Assembly: GCA_000701725.1 (NCBI GenBank)
Contig: JNJQ01000016.1
Location: forward strand, 1-64,000
DNA: 64,000 bases
From: Erysipelotrichaceae bacterium NK3D112
GTDB taxonomy: Bacteria > Bacillota_I > Bacilli_A > Erysipelotrichales > Erysipelotrichaceae
Direction: 5' to 3'
Within the stretch, counting starts at the first letter, position 1; each line of letters begins with the position of its first letter. The notes beneath the pieces are model-generated. The model saw only the letters and a program-made list of their open reading frames with translations, did not search any database and was not told where the DNA came from. The position numbers and the translations under genes are program-made. Shown piece by piece: positions 28,955-36,930 of the stretch.

Positions 28955-30271
28955 ATGAAACGATTGGCTGGTTTTATTGCGGCCTTCGCGCTGATTGCAT
29001 TCGGCGCGTACAGAGCCGTCTACACGCTCGGGCTGAAAATGAATCTTGTGATTCTCGCCCTTGGCGCAATATTGCTTTTTATCATGACCTTTTTTACGGG
29101 TCCGGACTGGGAAGACCGTCCCTGGTGGAGCAAAATCCTCCGTGTTCTCGGAATCATCGCAAGCTGCGCGCTGTTTTCCGCAATCATCGGCGGAGCTCTG
29201 TTCCTGATCAATCCGTTAGGCAATGATGAGGGAAAACCGATTGCGGATTTTGACGCCAGAGTCAACATCTGGGGAACCATCCCGGGCAACGATGTTGTCA
29301 ACAAGACCGAATACATGGAAATTGACGGTGAACCGCCGGTACCGGTTGCCGCTGCACGCTTTGAAAAAGCGATCACCGGCAGCGAATACAAGGATGTGCT
29401 CAACATCATTGACACCTATACATACACACACGGCATCCAGGGGGAATATGACTCCATCCTCTACAACGATGAGCCGTTTGTGATTCCCTATATCGCGGAA
29501 GGCAGCGACAGGGCTGTCATCATCATTCCGGGCGGCGGCTATGCGATCCGCTCCAATGAAGGCAAAGATGATGAGGGCTATGAAATTGCCAAAGCACTCA
29601 ATGAACGCGGCATCAGCGCCTTCGTGTTCTGGTACAGGGCAAACCCGTATCCTTATCCGATCGCCGAAATGGATCTGCAAAGAGCAGTCAGATGGGTGAG
29701 AGGCCATGCGTCGGACTACGGATACAAATCCGATCAGATTTCACTGCTGGGCTATGGGGCCGGCGGCAATCTTGCCTGCGAATACATCAATAAGATCATG
29801 GGCACGACAATCCTGCCGGAAAGCTATGGTCAGGACAGTGTCGACGGCGTTTCCGATGAGGTGAACGGGGCGGCGATGATTTATCCGTTCATGAATTACC
29901 GGAAGAATGTTCCGCTGCTGTTTGCCCATTATGATTCCGAAAAAGTGCGCAGCCTGACCGAACGGGAAGCGCTGATTGAGGAAACCGACCTGACAAAGGA
30001 AGTCACCTCAACTGCGGTCAGACAGTTTGTCAGCTACGGCACAAAGGACAAGCTGATTGATCCGCAAAGTGCTATTGATTATATTGCGGCAGCCAGAGCT
30101 GCGGGCTGCGATATCACGGAACAGGCCGTGGATGAAGGCCATTACTACGGTCAGAAAAGCTATCTGAATGAATATCTCTCATGGCTGAACCCGCAGGCTC
30201 AGCCTGAGGAAAGCACACCGGCGGAAGGTGAGGAAGGCGAAGCCTCTGAAGAAAGCTCTGAAGGAGACTGA
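28955..30271 (+). CDS. membrane-anchored alpha/beta hydrolase-fold protein lacking the nucleophile serine
   Basis: 438 residues from ATG 28955. Three membrane helices (about 3-24, 30-48, 60-85) precede a BD-FAE/acetyl-esterase-like domain with oxyanion motif IIPGGGYA. The expected G-x-S-x-G elbow reads G-Y-G-A-G-G (Gly268, codon at 29756), so the catalytic serine is missing. A candidate histidine remains in DEGHYYG. The acidic C-terminal tail (about 30 residues) is Glu/Ser-rich. It may be a pseudo-enzyme or use another residue. First gene of a probable operon with the Y-family polymerase. Confidence 0.75.
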   Translation: MKRLAGFIAAFALIAFGAYRAVYTLGLKMNLVILALGAILLFIMTFFTGPDWEDRPWWSKILRVLGIIASCALFSAIIGGALFLINPLGNDEGKPIADFDARVNIWGTIPGNDVVNKTEYMEIDGEPPVPVAAARFEKAITGSEYKDVLNIIDTYTYTHGIQGEYDSILYNDEPFVIPYIAEGSDRAVIIIPGGGYAIRSNEGKDDEGYEIAKALNERGISAFVFWYRANPYPYPIAEMDLQRAVRWVRGHASDYGYKSDQISLLGYGAGGNLACEYINKIMGTTILPESYGQDSVDGVSDEVNGAAMIYPFMNYRKNVPLLFAHYDSEKVRSLTEREALIEETDLTKEVTSTAVRQFVSYGTKDKLIDPQSAIDYIAAARAAGCDITEQAVDEGHYYGQKSYLNEYLSWLNPQAQPEESTPAEGEEGEASEESSEGD

Positions 30272-30273
30272 GT

Positions 30274-30594
30274 GTGCATCAGAAGGATATCCTATTCGTT
30301 CTGAACAACCTGATAGAAATGCACCCGATGCGCAAGGATGCCTATTACGGGGCACTCAAAACGCTCGGGCTTCTCATCAAAGATGACAGACGCTTCTTTC
30401 AGCTTCCCATCAACGCGGACGCGGAACTGGAAAAACTGGACGGAGCGGATTTTGAAAGATGCGGGGCATTGTTGACGATGCTGCTGAGAGAGGACCACTG
30501 GTTTGAGAATGCCTTTGATGAGCGTCTTGTGCAGGGCTGGCCGCAGAGAATTGTAAAACGGATGATAACTCTTGCCAAAGAGGGAAAGTATTAA
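30274..30594 (+). CDS. small conserved protein, DUF6508-like (tentative)
   Basis: 106 residues with a GTG start; AAGGAG lies 7 bases upstream. The C-terminal ADFERCGALLTMLLREDHWF...RIVKRMITL recalls DUF6508 small proteins, an assignment I hold loosely. No membrane helix. Two bases after the hydrolase and 13 before the OB-fold gene, so co-transcribed. Function unknown. Confidence 0.6.
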   Translation: MHQKDILFVLNNLIEMHPMRKDAYYGALKTLGLLIKDDRRFFQLPINADAELEKLDGADFERCGALLTMLLREDHWFENAFDERLVQGWPQRIVKRMITLAKEGKY

Positions 30595-30607
30595 CGGGGA
30601 AACATCC

Positions 30608-31084
30608 ATGAGTTTAAAAGATTATTTTTCATTTGAATCGATCAGAGACAAAAACGGCGAGGTGATCTGCTATCACATCACCATGATCGGCACCATCGAA
30701 GCGGACGGCATAGCCAGAATGCGCACTGACCTGGGTGAGGGCGGCGACAAGAAGATGGCCTTTGGCAGACTGACGGTCAGAGGTCAGGACAAGAAGATTT
30801 CCGTGCTGACCAGGGAAACAAACAGCCGCATCTGGTACCATTCCTATACAGAAGAGGAAGGCTCCATCGATATCATCAGCTATACCGCCAGAGACTGGCG
30901 CGCGGATGAGGCATATGCGTTCAATGAGGGTGACCGTGTTCTGATCGAAGGCAGGGCATATATCCGTGATAATTCCGTCAATCCGGCAAGACTGCCGGAA
31001 CTGTCTGTCACCGCAACGGGAATGTTCCTGCTTGGCAGAAGAAGACGTCAGAGCTTCAACAGCGGACTGATTCCGCAGAAATAA
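30608..31084 (+). CDS. OB-fold, SSB-like protein
   Basis: 158 residues from ATG 30608. The middle (FGRLTVRG...ISYTARDWRADEAYAFNEGDRVLIEGRAY...ELSVTATGMFLL) follows the strand pattern of single-stranded-DNA-binding OB folds. The N-terminal half is unlike housekeeping SSB and the acidic C-terminal tip of SSB is replaced by a basic RRRRQSF stretch. Lies directly before a Y-family DNA polymerase, so a role in lesion bypass is likely (inference). Confidence 0.65.
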   Translation: MSLKDYFSFESIRDKNGEVICYHITMIGTIEADGIARMRTDLGEGGDKKMAFGRLTVRGQDKKISVLTRETNSRIWYHSYTEEEGSIDIISYTARDWRADEAYAFNEGDRVLIEGRAYIRDNSVNPARLPELSVTATGMFLLGRRRRQSFNSGLIPQK

Positions 31085-31105
31085 AAAAAAGAAACGAAGA
31101 AGTGA

Positions 31106-32602
31106 ATGACAGACCAGCGCACCTACATTGCCATAGACCTCAAGTCATTTTATGCCAGTGTGGAATGTCAGCAGAGGGGAATTGATCCGCTGCTGTCAAA
31201 TCTTGTGGTCGCCGATACCAGCCGGACGGATAAGACAATCTGTCTGGCTGTTTCGCCTGCGCTCAAAGCCTATGGAATTCCCGGCAGAGGCAGACTTTAT
31301 GAAGTGATCCGCAAGGTGCGCGAAATCAATCAGGCCCGCCGTGAGGCCATCCGCTATCAGCCGTTCAGGGGAGCTTCCATCAATGCGAAAGAGCTGGCCG
31401 AGGATCCGTATCTGGAGCTCAGCTATATCGCCGCCGTGCCGCGCATGGCATTGTATATGGAATATTCCTCCAGGGTTTACAGCGTCTATCTGCGCTATAT
31501 CGCTCCCGAAGATATTCATGTTTATTCCATTGATGAAGTGTTCATGGATGTTACATCATATCTGAAAACATACGGACTTTCCGCCCATGAGCTCGCCATC
31601 CGCATGATCCGCGAGGTGCTTGCTCTGACCGGCATCACCGCCACCGCCGGCATCGGTCCCAATATGTACCTTGCCAAGGTTGCGATGGATATCGTCGCAA
31701 AGAAAATGCCCGCCGATGAGGACGGTGTGCGCATTGCCGAATTAAGCGAAATGGATTACAGACGCTATCTCTGGACTCATAAACCATTGCGTGATTTCTG
31801 GCGCGTGGGCAGAGGGATCGGCGCGAAGCTGGAAGCCAACGGCATGTATACGATGGGGGATGTGGCCAGATGCGCGGTTGAGAATGAGGAGCTGCTCTAT
31901 AAGCTGTTCGGCGTCAACGCGGAGTTTCTGATTGACCATGCCTTCGGTTATGAAGATACATTGATTTCCGAAATCAAGGATTATAAACCGGCATCCAACT
32001 CGATCGGCAGCGGCCAGGTACTCATGAGTCCCTATTCCAATGAAAAGGCGAAGATCATCGTCAGGGAAATGACCGACGCGCTGGTGCTGAATCTGGTGGA
32101 CCATCAGCTGGTCAGCGATGCCTTTGTGTTAAGCATCAGCTATGACCGCTCCTCGCTTGCCGACGGGGATTACAGCGGAGAGCTCAAAAAGGATTATTAC
32201 GGACGCGTTGCGCCAAAGGGCGTGCATGGCACCGCCCATATGCCAAGGCGCACCTCCTCTTCGAAAATGGTGATTGACGGGGTATTGAAACTGTACGAAA
32301 AAATCACCGATCCCTCACTGCTGATCAGAAGAATCAACATCACCGCCTGCAATGTTGTGCCTGAGTCAGAGGCGAAGAAGATGGTCGAGTTCAATCAGAT
32401 CAGCCTGTTTGATGATCATGCCAAAGCGGAAGCGGTCAATGAAAAACTCGAAGAAGATCTGAAGAAGGAACACAATGTCCAGCAGGCCATTCTGAAAATC
32501 CAGAAGAAATACGGAAAGAATGCGGTGCTCAAGGGTGTCAGTCTGGAAGAAGGTGCCACCGGACGTGAGCGCAATGAGCAGATCGGAGGACACAAGGCAT
32601 GA
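31106..32602 (+). CDS. Y-family DNA polymerase (UmuC/DinB type)
   Basis: 498 residues. Catalytic motifs IAIDLKSFYASVE (D11, E20) and YSIDEVFMD provide the metal ligands. The little-finger and long C-terminal region match the UmuC-like branch found with YolD in Bacillota. Performs error-prone synthesis past lesions. Overlaps yolD by 4 bases. Weak ribosome site. No LexA-type box was recognised upstream. Confidence 0.92.
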   Translation: MTDQRTYIAIDLKSFYASVECQQRGIDPLLSNLVVADTSRTDKTICLAVSPALKAYGIPGRGRLYEVIRKVREINQARREAIRYQPFRGASINAKELAEDPYLELSYIAAVPRMALYMEYSSRVYSVYLRYIAPEDIHVYSIDEVFMDVTSYLKTYGLSAHELAIRMIREVLALTGITATAGIGPNMYLAKVAMDIVAKKMPADEDGVRIAELSEMDYRRYLWTHKPLRDFWRVGRGIGAKLEANGMYTMGDVARCAVENEELLYKLFGVNAEFLIDHAFGYEDTLISEIKDYKPASNSIGSGQVLMSPYSNEKAKIIVREMTDALVLNLVDHQLVSDAFVLSISYDRSSLADGDYSGELKKDYYGRVAPKGVHGTAHMPRRTSSSKMVIDGVLKLYEKITDPSLLIRRINITACNVVPESEAKKMVEFNQISLFDDHAKAEAVNEKLEEDLKKEHNVQQAILKIQKKYGKNAVLKGVSLEEGATGRERNEQIGGHKA

Positions 32603-33051
32603 ATAAAACCGTGAATCCCGAAATGGAAGCGGCCGCCAAAGAGGCGGAAAGACTTTACGGCGATATTCTGTATATGGAACATCCCGTGTCCGGAAGACAT
32701 CATCCCGCTCCCCGCACATCCAGAGCCGCCCAGTTTTCTCCCTTTGCGGCACTGACCGGGTATGATGATGTGATCCGCGAAACCGCCAGACTGACCGATG
32801 AAAAGCCGGAGCTTTCCGAAGAACAGAAACAGCACCTTGATGAAGTGATTGGCGAAGTGATGAACAGCCCTGAACCGAAACGGGTGATGATCACGTATTT
32901 TGAGTCTGATGAGCGCAAGCAGGGCGGCAGTTTTGCAAGTGTCACAACAACGATCCGCAAAGCGGGCAGCGTGTATCTGGAAACCGCTGAAAGAAAGAAA
33001 ATACCGCTTGAGGATATCATCGATCTCATCGAAGCAAACGATGAACAATAA
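32599..33051 (+). CDS. YolD-like protein
   Basis: 150 residues. RAAQFSPFAALTGYDDVI is the hallmark of YolD-like proteins, which are almost always next to a Y-family polymerase and are thought to act like a UmuD partner. The ATGA overlap with the polymerase gene indicates coupling. Confidence 0.88.
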   Translation: MNKTVNPEMEAAAKEAERLYGDILYMEHPVSGRHHPAPRTSRAAQFSPFAALTGYDDVIRETARLTDEKPELSEEQKQHLDEVIGEVMNSPEPKRVMITYFESDERKQGGSFASVTTTIRKAGSVYLETAERKKIPLEDIIDLIEANDEQ

Positions 33052-33061
33052 GGAGGATCCC

Positions 33062-33589
33062 ATGGAATTTGAAAAACTCATCACGGAAAGAAGAAGTATC
33101 CGTGCCTACAAAGATGAACGGCCTTCCACAGAACTGATTGAAACAATTCTGAAAGAGGCGCAGTCAGCCCCGTCATGGAAGAATTCGCAGACCGCAAGAG
33201 TCTATGCGGCAATCAGCGATGAAATGATTGCGAAAGTGCGTGATAATCTTCCTTCATTCAATCAGAAAAGCTCGCATGGCGCCGCATTGATTGTGACAAC
33301 ATTTGTCAAAGGCGTATCAGGTTTCAGCAACGGACAGCCGGACAATGCGCCGGGTGATTGCTGGGGCGCTTATGATCTCGGTCTGCATGATGCATACCTG
33401 ATCCTTGCCGCAAAGAACCATGGTCTTGACACACTGATCATGGGACTTCGCGATGAGGAAGGACTGAGGGAAGTGCTCGGCATCCCTGAAAACGAGCAGA
33501 TCATGTCCGTGATTGCCATCGGATACAGGGATCAACAACCGCCGTTAAGACCGCGCAAAGAACTGAGCGATGTCACAGTCATCAGATAA
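33062..33589 (+). CDS. nitroreductase-family flavoprotein
   Basis: 175 residues from ATG 33062 (AAGGAGG upstream). FMN-binding RRSIRAYKDERP at the N-terminus, APSWKNSQ, and the C-terminal DTLIMGLRDEEGLREVLGIP match small NAD(P)H-dependent nitroreductases. Substrate unknown, probably quinone or nitro compounds. Ten bases after yolD. Confidence 0.9.
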   Translation: MEFEKLITERRSIRAYKDERPSTELIETILKEAQSAPSWKNSQTARVYAAISDEMIAKVRDNLPSFNQKSSHGAALIVTTFVKGVSGFSNGQPDNAPGDCWGAYDLGLHDAYLILAAKNHGLDTLIMGLRDEEGLREVLGIPENEQIMSVIAIGYRDQQPPLRPRKELSDVTVIR

Positions 33590-33642
33590 AATGAAGAATG
33601 ATCAGCCTTTTGGGGAATAAAAGACTCAGGAGGCTTTTTATT

Positions 33643-34398
33643 ATGAGAAAGACAATCGCAGCCAAAGCCACGCTGGCAGTTTTATTGGCAGCCGCTCTGC
33701 TGGTCATGAATTTCCTTCTGTTTCAGATTTATGTCGGCGCGAAGCTGGATCTGAAAGAGACATACATCGCCGCACACGATATCATGCCCCGCACAAAAAT
33801 ATCGGAGGATGATCTGATTGCCGTGAAGATACCGGAGCGCTATCTGCAGAACCTTGCCTGCAATGACAAATCACGGATCATCGGCAGATACACCGAGATC
33901 CAGGGCATGATTCCGGCCGGCTCCCCGTTTTATGAATCCATGCTTTACGATGAAAGCGAGATTCCCGATCACGCCGGAGCGCAGTTAAGGGAAAACCAGG
34001 TCTCCTTCACCCTGGAAGTGGATGTGACATCGGTTTCCAATATGAGCGCAGGCCAAAGGGCGGACATCTTTGTCACAATCAATCCGCGCTCGGACAATCC
34101 CGTGACCGGATGTCTTCTGCGCAATGTGCGGATCATCGATATCCGCGATCACCGCGGCGTCAGCCTGTCTTCACCGGAAAGCAATCATGTCCCTTACATC
34201 GCGGAGCTGGCGGTGAACAGCGCGCATCTGGAACTGTTAAGCATGGCCAAAACAGCCGGCACCATCCAGCTTTACATGTCCGCGGACTCTTACAACACAG
34301 ACAACGAGGCATATCTGGATGATACTTCGCCGGTGACTGCGTATCTGATCAATCTGCTTCATCCGGTGTCAGATGACACAGAGAGTCCGGCGGACTGA
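33643..34398 (+). CDS. CpaB/RcpC-like SAF-domain protein
   Basis: 251 residues from ATG 33643 (AGGAGG 9 bases upstream). One N-terminal membrane helix (about 8-30), then a SAF domain (YIAAHDIMPRTKISEDDLIAVKIPERY) and a second beta-rich domain, as in CpaB proteins of Flp/Tad pilus systems. No other pilus gene is in the window, so this is an orphan or the rest lies elsewhere. Probably extracellular, membrane-tethered. Confidence 0.75.
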   Translation: MRKTIAAKATLAVLLAAALLVMNFLLFQIYVGAKLDLKETYIAAHDIMPRTKISEDDLIAVKIPERYLQNLACNDKSRIIGRYTEIQGMIPAGSPFYESMLYDESEIPDHAGAQLRENQVSFTLEVDVTSVSNMSAGQRADIFVTINPRSDNPVTGCLLRNVRIIDIRDHRGVSLSSPESNHVPYIAELAVNSAHLELLSMAKTAGTIQLYMSADSYNTDNEAYLDDTSPVTAYLINLLHPVSDDTESPAD

Positions 34399-34406
34399 AA
34401 TTGGCA

Positions 34407-34436
34407 TTGGAAATGTGCCACTGCTTGGGATATAGT
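34407..34436 (+). promoter_or_regulatory. promoter
   Basis: TTGGAA (34407-34412), 18-base spacer, TATAGT (34431-34436) upstream of the gene at 34466. Confidence 0.55.
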
Positions 34437-34465
34437 TATTAAGGTAAGGAAAGAAGGAAATCATT

Positions 34466-34885
34466 ATGACAAGATCAATTGAAAAAGATCCGCGCTGCAC
34501 AACGTATACATATAATGTCAAGGATCTCAGTAAAGAGGAAATGCTGCTGTATGTGGCACAGATTCTCAACGCGGAAGGTATTACAGGCCATGGCGTCATC
34601 CTGACCCAGCCTGAGGAAAACGAAGACTGGCCCGGCACCACCAAGCCGCTGCCGTTCATTCCGAATGCGGAGAGATTCGCAGCTGCTCTGAAAGACATTC
34701 CGATCACATGCGTCACAGCCGTCATGGAATATCAGGGTGAGACAATGATGCTCTCCTACAAGCCGGAAGCACAGCTGATCTCAGTGATTCTGCCGGATGA
34801 ATTCACTCATGACATTGAGGAAATCGAAAAGAATGTCATTCCGGATGCGATTGACATGAATCCGTCTGAAGACATCGGCGAATAA
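34466..34885 (+). CDS. hypothetical cytosolic protein
   Basis: 139 residues, no family recognised. Acidic, no signal or membrane helix. AGAAGGAAAT precedes the ATG. Own promoter and terminator. Predicted mixed alpha/beta by eye. Confidence 0.65.
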   Translation: MTRSIEKDPRCTTYTYNVKDLSKEEMLLYVAQILNAEGITGHGVILTQPEENEDWPGTTKPLPFIPNAERFAAALKDIPITCVTAVMEYQGETMMLSYKPEAQLISVILPDEFTHDIEEIEKNVIPDAIDMNPSEDIGE

Positions 34886-34894
34886 TCTGATCCG

Positions 34895-34919
34895 AATCCC
34901 TGCGCAGGCGGGGATTTTC
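34895..34919 (+). terminator. intrinsic terminator
   Basis: AATCCC pairs with GGGATT around a GC-rich loop, followed by TTT. Confidence 0.5.
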
Positions 34920-34939
34920 AACAGGACATGCAAAATCAT

Positions 34940-34976
34940 AAAAGCCTTAAGAGACCGGTTCACTTAAGGCTTTTAT
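34940..34976. terminator. strong bidirectional terminator
   Basis: Perfect 12-bp stem AAAAGCCTTAAG/CTTAAGGCTTTT with an 11-base loop. Confidence 0.85.
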
Positions 34977-35001
34977 TCGGCTTCGCGCAATGCATATGAA
35001 C

Positions 35002-35031
35002 AAGAAAAAAGTCCCCGTTTCCGGAGACTTT
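35002..35031 (-). terminator. tRNA-His terminator
   Basis: Minus strand: AAAGTCTCCG-GAAA-CGGGGACTTT, a 10-bp stem with GNRA loop, then TTT. Confidence 0.8.
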
Positions 35032-35036
35032 GTGCA

Positions 35037-35114
35037 TGGGGCGACTAGTGGGACTCGAACCCACGAGTGCTGGAGCCACAATCCAGTGTGTTGACCAACT
35101 TCACCATAGCCGCC
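35037..35114 (-). tRNA. tRNA-His (GTG)
   Basis: Minus-strand cloverleaf with encoded CCA. Anticodon stem CTGGA/TCCAG with loop TTGTGGC gives GTG. The extra 5' G (at 35114) pairs with discriminator C, the identity pair of tRNA-His. This tRNA is the likely effector of the his T-box at 47731. Confidence 0.94.
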
Positions 35115-35126
35115 ATGTGCTTATTG

Positions 35127-35155
35127 ATAATAGCATAAAGGAAAAACGAAAACAA
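35127..35155 (-). promoter_or_regulatory. tRNA-His promoter
   Basis: Minus strand: TTGTTT, 17-base spacer ending in TGC, TATTAT (35127-35132). Confidence 0.75.
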
Positions 35156-35209
35156 CAACGAAAAATCAAAGATGAAAAATCTTTCGCAATACGCAATTGC
35201 AAAGGAGTC

Positions 35210-35215
35210 TATAAT
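35210..35215 (+). promoter_or_regulatory. -10 box, leaderless arrangement
   Basis: Consensus TATAAT ends 7 bases before the ATG at 35223. No convincing -35. Confidence 0.5.
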
Positions 35216-35222
35216 AGAACGC

Positions 35223-35921
35223 ATGGTAAAAGTGTTTGAAATCTACGCGGCCGGTAAAACCAGAACGGTGAGTGTTGAATACAAGCGGATCAAAAACATG
35301 TGGATGCGCATGGGGGACAACGGGTCATTGCGGATCAGCTGTTCGCGGTATGTGAGTGACGCACAGATCAGGGAATTCATCCTGAGCCGTGAAAAATGGA
35401 TTCTCAAAGCCGAAGCGGGTGCGCAGCGCAAGGAAGACATCTGTTCCTATGGCGCTGATGGCGCAGATGCCATGTGGCTGGGGAAAAGGCTTCCCGTGCA
35501 TTGTGTCAGATCCGCTTCCGATTATCTGAGCATTGATGAGAACGGACTGACCTATCATCTGCGCAATGATACGGATGAAAACCGCAGAAGGGTTTTCTAC
35601 AATGAGGCCTCAAAGCGGCTTCTTGAAATGATCCGTGAGAGAAGAGGCGCAAATGACCGTGATATCTGCATGGCAAACCGTAAACCGCTGCCGAAGATCA
35701 CAATCAAATTCATGACCAGCCGCTGGGGCAGCTGCACTCCCGCAAAGGCCCATATCTCCATTTCATGCCGGCTGATTCATTTTCCGCCCGTCTGTCTGGA
35801 TTATGTGATGGTTCATGAATATGTGCACATGCTCGAAGGCAGCCATTCCAAACGCTTCTGGAACCTAGTGGAATACTATATGCCGGGCTACAGGGCGGCA
35901 GAAAAGCTTCTGAAGCAATGA
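35223..35921 (+). CDS. YgjP/DUF45-family zinc metallopeptidase
   Basis: 232 residues from ATG 35223; the upstream in-frame start at 35172 precedes the -10. The C-terminal half has MTSRWGSCTP and zinc site HEYVH followed by GSHSKRFW, the YgjP-like signature. The physiological substrate of this family is not established. Cytosolic, monocistronic. No clear terminator follows. Confidence 0.88.
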   Translation: MVKVFEIYAAGKTRTVSVEYKRIKNMWMRMGDNGSLRISCSRYVSDAQIREFILSREKWILKAEAGAQRKEDICSYGADGADAMWLGKRLPVHCVRSASDYLSIDENGLTYHLRNDTDENRRRVFYNEASKRLLEMIRERRGANDRDICMANRKPLPKITIKFMTSRWGSCTPAKAHISISCRLIHFPPVCLDYVMVHEYVHMLEGSHSKRFWNLVEYYMPGYRAAEKLLKQ

Positions 35922-35983
35922 AAGCTCTTTCATAAAAATGACGCGGTTTTCACAATTATCACCGGATGTTCAATGAAATTCTA

Positions 35984-36011
35984 TTGAAGATTTAAGCGTT
36001 TTCGATAAAAT
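35984..36011 (+). promoter_or_regulatory. promoter of the leader ORF / ankyrin / EF-G unit
   Basis: TTGAAG (35984-35989), 16-base spacer, TAAAAT (36006-36011). Transcription should start near 36018, about 220 bases before the ankyrin gene. Confidence 0.65.
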
Positions 36012-36061
36012 GTACTTAGGTAAGATTTCAATCTTGCAGATGAGACTGGAGACTTCATAAT

Positions 36062-36166
36062 ATGCCTGTTGATAGTGGACTTTTAATTGTACTTGCAAAG
36101 GAAACAAACACGGAGGATCGCGGTCTTTTAGGCGGGGTTGATAACAAATCCGAAAGAGTTTTTTAG
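36062..36166 (+). CDS. 34-codon leader ORF, candidate attenuator peptide
   Basis: Encodes MPVDSGLLIVLAKETNTEDR plus 14 more residues ending SERVF, with no known family. GGAG lies 10 bases upstream (36048-36051). Its TAG stop (36164-36166) lies in the first bases of the terminator 5' arm. A ribosome paused at the end of the ORF would mask that arm and allow read-through to the ankyrin and EF-G-like genes. The upstream leader has a small hairpin (GTAAGA 36020-36025 with TCTTGC 36032-36037). The alternative is an independent small protein or an untranslated structured RNA. Confidence 0.5.
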   Translation: MPVDSGLLIVLAKETNTEDRGLLGGVDNKSERVF

Positions 36167-36192
36167 ATGGATATTTCATGTCCATCTTTTTT
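36165..36192 (+). terminator. intrinsic terminator after the leader ORF (attenuator)
   Basis: AGATGGA (36165-36171) pairs perfectly with TCCATCT (36181-36187), followed by five T residues. It separates the leader ORF from the ankyrin gene. Only a weak second promoter (TTGGTC, 19 bases, GATTAT at 36216) lies after it. Confidence 0.85.
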
Positions 36193-36238
36193 GGTCAAAA
36201 AAACTTCATTATCTGATTATCAGTAGGAGGAAAACAGT

Positions 36239-36907
36239 ATGGATCAGACAAATCAGGAATTCTTTGATGCAGCGGCAAGCGGTGATTTTGCCAAGGTTTG
36301 TGCGCAGGTCGCAAAGGGTGCCGACGTCAATGTCGCCAGCGGTGACGGCAGGACAGCTCTGATGAGAAGTGCCAAGCGCGGTTATGAGGATATCGTCAGA
36401 TTCCTTCTCGACAACGGGGCAGACGCAAGAAAGCGTGACAGAAACAACAAGACCGCTCTGATGGGTGCGGCAAAGAAGGGACATGTTGAAATCTGCAGAA
36501 TGCTCGTTCATGCAGGTGCCGACGTCAACTCACACGATAATAAGGGAAGAACAGCCCTGATGAGAGCTGCGCTTCTGGGTGAGAAGGAAGTCGTTGAATA
36601 CCTCGTGTCCAAAGGCGCAGATGTCAATGCGGTCGATGAACAGGGCAGAACTTCCCTGATGGAAGCTGTCAACGGATACAAGACAGATATCATTGAATAT
36701 CTGCTCGCCAACGGCGCTGATATCAACGCGGTTGACCACAAGGGATGCACAGCTCTGATGAGAGCCGCATATATCGGCTATCCGAGCCTTGTCAATCTGC
36801 TGATCGACAACGGTGCGGACAAGACCGTCAAGGACAACAACGCCAACATGGCAATTCATTATGTCCGTAAGGAATGTCTCGCTGATCTTAAAGACATTCT
36901 CAAATAA
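36239..36907 (+). CDS. ankyrin-repeat protein
   Basis: 222 residues made almost wholly of six ankyrin repeats of 33 residues (from about residue 30). Each has the core (T)ALM-x-AA...VV-x-LL-x-x-GAD; the units are unusually uniform. No signal peptide, so it is probably a cytosolic protein-binding scaffold. AGGAGG before the ATG. 23 bases upstream of the EF-G-like gene and under the same attenuator, so a link to ribosomes or translation stress is plausible but unproven. Confidence 0.9.
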   Translation: MDQTNQEFFDAAASGDFAKVCAQVAKGADVNVASGDGRTALMRSAKRGYEDIVRFLLDNGADARKRDRNNKTALMGAAKKGHVEICRMLVHAGADVNSHDNKGRTALMRAALLGEKEVVEYLVSKGADVNAVDEQGRTSLMEAVNGYKTDIIEYLLANGADINAVDHKGCTALMRAAYIGYPSLVNLLIDNGADKTVKDNNANMAIHYVRKECLADLKDILK

Positions 36908-36930
36908 TTCAAGGGAGTGAAAAGAACATT

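Noticed and set aside
30560-31106. LexA (SOS) box before the polymerase gene
   Set aside because: No CGAAC-N4-GTTCG-like sequence was found upstream of the OB-fold or polymerase genes.
36018-36192. 6S RNA candidate
   Set aside because: The 5' and 3' ends are not complementary and there is no long central-bubble hairpin.
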